From positions 806,001-870,000 of the forward strand of contig AP025685.1 in assembly GCA_022846635.1 (NCBI GenBank): DNA of 64,000 nt, written 5' to 3'. This document shows positions 59,345-64,000 of this stretch, one piece after another. Each line of letters starts with the position of its first letter. Position 1 is the first letter of the stretch. A program made the position numbers and the translations under genes. Source of the DNA: Salmonella enterica subsp. enterica serovar Choleraesuis. Lineage in GTDB: Bacteria > Pseudomonadota > Gammaproteobacteria > Enterobacterales > Enterobacteriaceae. The notes under the pieces are model-generated. The model worked only from the letters and a program-made list of their open reading frames with translations. It was not told the origin of the DNA and ran no database searches.

Positions 59345-60364
59345 TTACTCGGTGCGCCCGTCGTGCGGCGGGTTGCTTACTGAATGGCGACGTACCAGGG
59401 TTGGGCTGAATAAATGCGTCGTGGCAGGTAATGGGCGGTTTTCCGCCAGCGCCAGCGCCAGCTCCGCCGCCTGAGTGGCCATTGTCACGACCGGATAACG
59501 TACCGTGGTGAGCCGCGGGCGCACATAGCGCGACACCAACACATCATCAAAGCCAATAAGCGAAATAGACTGCGGCACCTCGATGCCGTTATCGCTTAAC
59601 ACCCCCATCGCACCAGCGGCCATTGAGTCGTTATAACAGGCGACCGCAGTGAGCGCGGTACCGCGCCCCAGTAGTTCAGTCATGGCTTGCTCGCCGCCGC
59701 TCTCATCCGGCTCGCCAAAAGTCACCAGCCGATCGTTCCGCTCAATGCCGTGTTCTTTTAGGGCATCGTAATAGCCCTGTAACCGGTCTTCGGCATCGGA
59801 AATAGGGTGGTTGGAACAGATAAAACCAATCTGACGATGGCCCTGTTGGATCAGATGGCGCGTTGCCAGCCAGCCGCCGTGACGGTCATCCAGAGCGACG
59901 CAGCGCTGCTCAAACCCCGGAACGATGCGGTTGATAATCACCATCCCCGGTATCTGCTTCATCAGGGAAATGATTTCCGGGTCGGGGATCATCTTGGCGT
60001 GCACTACCAGCGCTGCACAGCGGTGGCGGATAAGCTGCTCAATGGCCTGACGTTCTTGTTTTTCTTTGTGGTAGCCGTTACCAATCAGCAGAAAATTACC
60101 GGTCTGGTATGCCACCTGCTCGACGGCTTTGACCATGGCACCAAAAAACGGGTCTGACACATCACCGACTACCAGGCCGAGCGTTTCCGTCGATTGCTGC
60201 GCCAGAGCGCGGGCGTTGGCGTTGGGGTGGTAGTTGAGTTGTTCCATTGCTTTGGTCACCGCTTCACGCGATGCGGTACTGGCCTTAGGTGAATTATTAA
60301 TGACGCGTGAAACGGTAGCGACCGAAACACCGGCCAGTTGGGCGACATCTTTTATTGTGGCCAT
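59345..60364 (-). CDS. galR: Galactose operon repressor GalR
   Basis: A 339-residue LacI-family repressor: HTH IKDVAQLAGVSVATVSRVIN, hinge, and a periplasmic-binding fold effector domain (LGLVVGDVSDPFFGAMVK, IGFDDVLVSRYVRPRLTTVRYP). It binds D-galactose and represses gal genes. Length is close to E. coli GalR (343) and the lysA-galR-omr-aas order agrees. A GalR-type operator at 60384-60399 suggests self-regulation. Confidence 0.95.
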   Translation of the reverse strand: MATIKDVAQLAGVSVATVSRVINNSPKASTASREAVTKAMEQLNYHPNANARALAQQSTETLGLVVGDVSDPFFGAMVKAVEQVAYQTGNFLLIGNGYHKEKQERQAIEQLIRHRCAALVVHAKMIPDPEIISLMKQIPGMVIINRIVPGFEQRCVALDDRHGGWLATRHLIQQGHRQIGFICSNHPISDAEDRLQGYYDALKEHGIERNDRLVTFGEPDESGGEQAMTELLGRGTALTAVACYNDSMAAGAMGVLSDNGIEVPQSISLIGFDDVLVSRYVRPRLTTVRYPVVTMATQAAELALALAENRPLPATTHLFSPTLVRRHSVSNPPHDGRTE

Positions 60365-60383
60365 TGATAGACCTTAAGCGTAG

Positions 60384-60399
60384 GGGTAAACGCTTACAC
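60384..60399 (-). promoter_or_regulatory. GalR-type operator before galR
   Basis: On the minus strand GTGTAAGCGTTTACCC matches the GalR/GalS consensus GTGKAANCGNTTNCAC apart from the last half-site end. It lies 20 bp before the galR start codon. Confidence 0.7.
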
Positions 60400-60618
60400 T
60401 AAGTTAAGTATTGGAAAAAAGCCATAGCATGGCGGTTCCTGGTATGGAATGCGGCTCGCAATTTGATGAAAAAATACCCCCAGTGAAACTGTTACATTCC
60501 AAATGTTAATGAATTGGATGGGTTAAATGTGTGTCCGTCACACCTTTCGTTACATTTTGCGAAGGGCTGTTGCGATTGAATCATGGCGCCCGCCAGGGGT
60601 GGGTTATAGAGTTGAGAT

Positions 60619-60709
60619 CCCAGAGGTATTGATAGGTGGTGTCGGCGAAGCCTGGAGCTACGTCTTCACAACAGTTACACCAACCTGCGCGGATGCGCAG
60701 GTTTTTTTT
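60619..60709 (+). ncRNA. omrB: Omr-type small RNA (OmrA/OmrB family)
   Basis: The 5' end CCCAGAGGTATTGATAGGTG and the 3' terminator AACCTGCGC-GGAT-GCGCAGGTT with eight T match the E. coli OmrA/OmrB RNAs, which lie in the same galR-aas gap. A TATAGA -10 is at 60605-60610. OmrA and OmrB are Hfq-dependent, OmpR-activated RNAs that base-pair through the 5' end with mRNAs such as ompT, cirA, ompR and csgD. The 5' end resembles OmrB more, but the middle differs from both, so the A/B label is tentative. E. coli has two tandem copies; only one is visible here. The remaining parts of 60365-60863 hold no other supported gene. Confidence 0.9.
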
Positions 60710-60863
60710 ATCTATAGCAAACCAGCCTGCCTTGTTTCATCCTGATTGAGTAGCCGATTCCAGCCCTGGCGCTGAGCGCCAGATTTAAGATAGTTAGTCC
60801 TCGTTAACTGGTGTAATCTGCCGGAAAACCAATGCATAGCGTCTTAAATCACAGGGAGTTGCC

Positions 60864-63023
60864 ATGCTGTTCACCGTCTTTCGCGCCCTCTTTAAGCTGT
60901 TGTTTCGGGTGCAGGTGCTGGGTAATACCCAGTCATTGCGTCAGTCGCGGGTATTGATAACCCCCAACCATGTCTCCTTTATTGATGGCATCCTGCTGGC
61001 GCTGTTTTTGCCGGGGCGTCCGGTCTTTGCTATTTACACCTCGATAAGCCAGCAGTGGTATATGAAATATATCGCCCGGCTGGTGGATTTTGTCCCGCTG
61101 GATCCCAGCCGCCCTATGTCGATTAAACACCTGGTGCGCCTGGTAGAGCAGGGGCGCCCGGTCGTAATATTTCCTGAGGGCCGCATCACCGTCACCGGTT
61201 CACTCATGAAGATTTATGAAGGTGCCGGGTTTGTCGCGGCGAAATCACAAGCGACCGTTGTACCGATTCGTATTGATGGCCCGGAGCTTAGCTTTTTTGG
61301 CCGGCTTAAAGGGCGGGTGAAGCGCCGCTGTTTTCCTCGCATGACGCTACACATCCTGCCGCCGACCTCCATTCCTATGCCGGTTGCGCCAAGGGCGCGC
61401 GAGCGCCGTGCTCTGGCCGGAGAGCGTTTGCATCAGATTATGATGGAAGCGCGTATGGCGGTGCGCCCGCGTGAAACGCTGTTTGAAGCTCTGCTTTCCG
61501 CCAGCTATCGCTATGGTGAAGGGAAACCGTGTCTCGAAGATATTAACTTCACGCCAGATACTTACCGCAAACTCATTATGAAAAGCCTGTCGGTGGGGCG
61601 CATTCTTGATAAGCAAAGCGCCGAGGGTGAAACCATCGGCCTGATGCTGCCTAATGCCAGCATCACTGCGGCAGTTATTATGGGGGCGGTGGCCCGGCGG
61701 CGTATTCCGGCCATGATGAACTACAGCGCCGGGGTGAATGGCCTGTCCAGCGCGATTACCGCAGCCCAGATAAAAACCATCTTCACCTCTCGCCAGTTCC
61801 TGGATAAAGGCAAACTGTGGCCGCTTGTCGAACAGCTTACTCAGGTTCGCTGGGTCTATCTGGAGGATTTACGCTCCACGGTAACTCTGCGGGATAAATT
61901 ATGGATTTTTGCCCATTTACTGCATCCTCAAAGCGCGCAGTTGCCGCAAAAGCCAGAAGATCCGGCTCTGGTTCTGTTCACCTCTGGCTCAGAAGGCCAT
62001 CCAAAAGGGGTGGTTCATAGCCATAAAAGCCTGCTAGCCAACGTTGAGCAAATTCGCACCATTGCTGACTTCACGCCCAGCGATCGGTTTATGTCGGCGC
62101 TGCCGCTGTTCCACTCTTTTGGGCTGACTGTCGGCCTGTTAACCCCGCTGCTAACGGGCGCTGAGGTCTTTTTGTATCCCAGCCCGCTGCACTATCGAAT
62201 GGTGCCGGAACTGACCTATGATCGTAACTGTACGGTTATCTTCGGTACGCCAACCTTCCTCGCGAACTATGCCCGTTTCGCTAACCCATACGACTTCTTC
62301 CGGGTACGTTATGTGGTCGCAGGGGCTGAGAAACTTCAGGAAATTACGCGCCAGCTGTGGCAGGACAAATTCGGCCTGCGGATACTTGAAGGCTATGGGG
62401 TCACTGAGTGCGCGCCGGTGGTATCTATTAACGTGCCGATGGCCGCATGTCCTGGCACCGTTGGTCGTATTCTGCCGGGTATGGATGCAAGGCTAATGGC
62501 TGTGCCTGGTATTGAGGACGGCGGGCGCCTGCAGCTAAAAGGGCCGAACATCATGCACGGCTATCTGCGGGTTGATAATCCCGGCGTGCTGGAGCCGCCG
62601 AGTGCCGAAAACGAAAAAGGCGTGGTTGAGCCCGGCTGGTATGACACGGGCGATATCGTTCGTTTTAATGAAAATGGCTTCTGCATTATCCAGGGGCGGG
62701 CTAAGCGCTTTGCGAAAATTGCCGGTGAAATGGTATCGCTGGAAACCGTAGAGCAGCTGGCCCTGACCGTCTCTCCACAGAAAATGCATGCGACGCTAAC
62801 CCGCCATGATGAAAAACGCGGCGAAGCACTGGTGTTGTATACCACCGATCCGGAACTGACGCGTGAGCAACTACTTACTCAGGCCAGGAGCAACGGCATA
62901 CCTGAGCTGGCGGTTCCACGCGACATTCGTCTGCGTAAGCAGCTTCCCCTGTTGGGCAGCGGCAAGCCAGACTTTATGACGCTGAAAAAGCAACTGGCTG
63001 AGGAACAAGAGAACCATGAGTAA
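60864..63023 (+). CDS. aas: Bifunctional acyl-ACP synthetase / 2-acyl-GPE acyltransferase
   Basis: A 719-residue fusion. The N-terminal PlsC acyltransferase has HX4D (NHVSFID, H36-D41) and FPEGRIT. The C-terminal AMP-binding domain (about 225-719) has [12 protein letters not shown] and [10 protein letters not shown], and YDTGD. Aas re-acylates lysophosphatidylethanolamine at the inner membrane using acyl-ACP. Length equals E. coli Aas. It overlaps lplT by eight bases, and LplT flips the lysolipid to Aas. Confidence 0.96.
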   Translation: MLFTVFRALFKLLFRVQVLGNTQSLRQSRVLITPNHVSFIDGILLALFLPGRPVFAIYTSISQQWYMKYIARLVDFVPLDPSRPMSIKHLVRLVEQGRPVVIFPEGRITVTGSLMKIYEGAGFVAAKSQATVVPIRIDGPELSFFGRLKGRVKRRCFPRMTLHILPPTSIPMPVAPRARERRALAGERLHQIMMEARMAVRPRETLFEALLSASYRYGEGKPCLEDINFTPDTYRKLIMKSLSVGRILDKQSAEGETIGLMLPNASITAAVIMGAVARRRIPAMMNYSAGVNGLSSAITAAQIKTIFTSRQFLDKGKLWPLVEQLTQVRWVYLEDLRSTVTLRDKLWIFAHLLHPQSAQLPQKPEDPALVLFTSGSEGHPKGVVHSHKSLLANVEQIRTIADFTPSDRFMSALPLFHSFGLTVGLLTPLLTGAEVFLYPSPLHYRMVPELTYDRNCTVIFGTPTFLANYARFANPYDFFRVRYVVAGAEKLQEITRQLWQDKFGLRILEGYGVTECAPVVSINVPMAACPGTVGRILPGMDARLMAVPGIEDGGRLQLKGPNIMHGYLRVDNPGVLEPPSAENEKGVVEPGWYDTGDIVRFNENGFCIIQGRAKRFAKIAGEMVSLETVEQLALTVSPQKMHATLTRHDEKRGEALVLYTTDPELTREQLLTQARSNGIPELAVPRDIRLRKQLPLLGSGKPDFMTLKKQLAEEQENHE

Positions 63024-64000
63024 CCAGGCCGTTCCGGATGCCGGACTCTGTTCCCGCGGGATGCTGGCGGTAGTTGCAGCGCAGTTTTTTTCCGCTTTTG
63101 GTGATAACGCGCTGCTGTTTGCCACCCTTGCAGTGCTTAAGGCCCACTACTATCCAGACTGGAGCCAGCCGGTACTGCAAATGCTGTTTGTAGCCACTTA
63201 CATACTTTGCGCACCGTTTGTTGGCCAGATTGCTGACAGCTTTGCCAAGGGGCGGGTCATGATGGTGGCTAACGGGCTGAAGCTTATCGGTGCCGCCGTT
63301 ATCTGCTTTGGATTGAACCCCTTCGTTGGCTATACCCTGGTTGGCATTGGCGCGGCGGCTTACTCACCGGCGAAATATGGGATTCTCGGTGAGCTGACGA
63401 CCGGTGAGCGGCTGGTCAAAGCCAACGGCGTTATGGAGTCATCGACGATTGCGGCAATATTGCTCGGTTCGGTGGCAGGGGGCGTACTGGCCGACTGGCA
63501 TCTGGTTGCCGCTCTGTTGGCCTGTATGCTGGTTTATGCCATTGCGGTCGTCGCCAACTTGCTGATACCGCGCCTGCCGGTGGCCCGCCCGGGCCAGTCA
63601 TGGCATCCGGCAGCCATGAGTGCCAGCTTCTTCAGTGCCGCCGCAACGCTATGGCGTAACGGTGAAACGCGCTTTTCGCTGGTCGGCACCAGCCTGTTTT
63701 GGGGGGCCGGGGTAACGCTACGCTTTCTGTTAGTACTGTGGGTACCGGTAGCGCTTGGCATCCACGATAACGCGACTCCAACCTACCTGAATGCGATGGT
63801 TGCACTGGGTATTGTTGCCGGGGCTGGATTAGCCGCCAGACTGGTTACACTCAATACTGTGGCGCGTTGTATGCCCGCCGGGGTGCTGATTGGCGTGGCG
63901 GTGGTGCTTTTTACGCTCCAACACAGTATTGGCGCGGCCTATGGGCTGCTGGTGGTAGTAGGGGCGCTGGGTGGTTTCTTTGTGGTGCCATTAAACGCAT
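63016..64000 (+). CDS. lplT: Lysophospholipid transporter LplT, 3' end outside window
   Basis: My translation from ATG 63016 gives 328 residues without a stop up to the window end; E. coli LplT has 397. It is an MFS protein: [20 protein letters not shown] start, helices such as [20 protein letters not shown], the motif [14 protein letters not shown] between helices 2 and 3, and [14 protein letters not shown]. LplT flips lysophosphatidylethanolamine from the outer leaflet of the inner membrane for Aas. The overlap with aas ensures joint translation. Confidence 0.94.
   Translation, partial: MSNQAVPDAGLCSRGMLAVVAAQFFSAFGDNALLFATLAVLKAHYYPDWSQPVLQMLFVATYILCAPFVGQIADSFAKGRVMMVANGLKLIGAAVICFGLNPFVGYTLVGIGAAAYSPAKYGILGELTTGERLVKANGVMESSTIAAILLGSVAGGVLADWHLVAALLACMLVYAIAVVANLLIPRLPVARPGQSWHPAAMSASFFSAAATLWRNGETRFSLVGTSLFWGAGVTLRFLLVLWVPVALGIHDNATPTYLNAMVALGIVAGAGLAARLVTLNTVARCMPAGVLIGVAVVLFTLQHSIGAAYGLLVVVGALGGFFVVPLNA

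Noticed and set aside
60365..60618. A second Omr RNA upstream of the first.
   Set aside because: No second copy of the conserved 5' end or terminator is present in the gap.

Overview
The window comes from a chromosome of a member of the Enterobacteriaceae. Its backbone is the E. coli 65-minute neighbourhood in E. coli-like order: bglA, yqfA, ygfZ, sdhE, cptA(ygfX), fldB, xerD, dsbC, recJ, prfB, lysS, the YgeR/ActS amidase activator, tRNA-Gly(CCC), then yqeF, ygeA, lysR/lysA, galR, an Omr-type sRNA, aas and lplT. Recognition is by protein family and motif, not by database search. The genus cannot be fixed from the sequence alone; something near Enterobacter, Kosakonia, Cedecea or Buttiauxella would fit.

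Layout. 1-6.4 kb: a partial FabG-like reductase, a tri-heme cytochrome c peroxidase with an FNR-like box, a minus-strand group (HD phosphohydrolase, RpiR-type regulator, 6-phospho-beta-glucosidase) and yqfA. 6.4-16.4 kb: conserved housekeeping block, including prfB with its programmed frameshift. 16.4-21.3 kb: accessory segment directly after tRNA-Gly, with two unknown small genes, a stand-alone RelA/SpoT-type (p)ppGpp synthetase, a small secreted protein and a duplicated-ATPase ABC-F protein with a possible attenuating leader. 21.3-29.3 kb: AT-rich chaperone-usher fimbrial operon (pilin, chaperone, usher, two-domain adhesin) with an EAL phosphodiesterase and a CadC/ToxR-like plus FidL-like regulator pair. 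29.5-36 kb: a ClC family channel/antiporter, the aspartate:alanine antiporter and aspartate 4-decarboxylase pair, and a pirin.

36-55 kb is the most striking part: a complete Lap-type biofilm adhesin system. It holds the LapG periplasmic protease, the LapD c-di-GMP receptor, a 3267-residue adhesin (retention module with a TAAG cleavage site, 3 + 17 tandem Ig-like repeats, a vWFA domain, RTX repeats), a 113-residue conserved protein of unknown function, and a type I secretion machine (LapE, LapB, LapC). In the known model, low c-di-GMP frees LapG to cut the adhesin behind the N-terminal plug and release it, and high c-di-GMP lets LapD sequester LapG. The EAL enzyme of the fimbrial region and the Omr sRNA (known in E. 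coli to act on surface and biofilm genes) are other possible inputs to surface life in the same window, but a link is inference.

55-64 kb returns to the core: thiolase, amino acid racemase, lysine synthesis and its regulator, galactose repressor, Omr RNA and the lysophospholipid recycling pair aas-lplT, the last cut by the window end.
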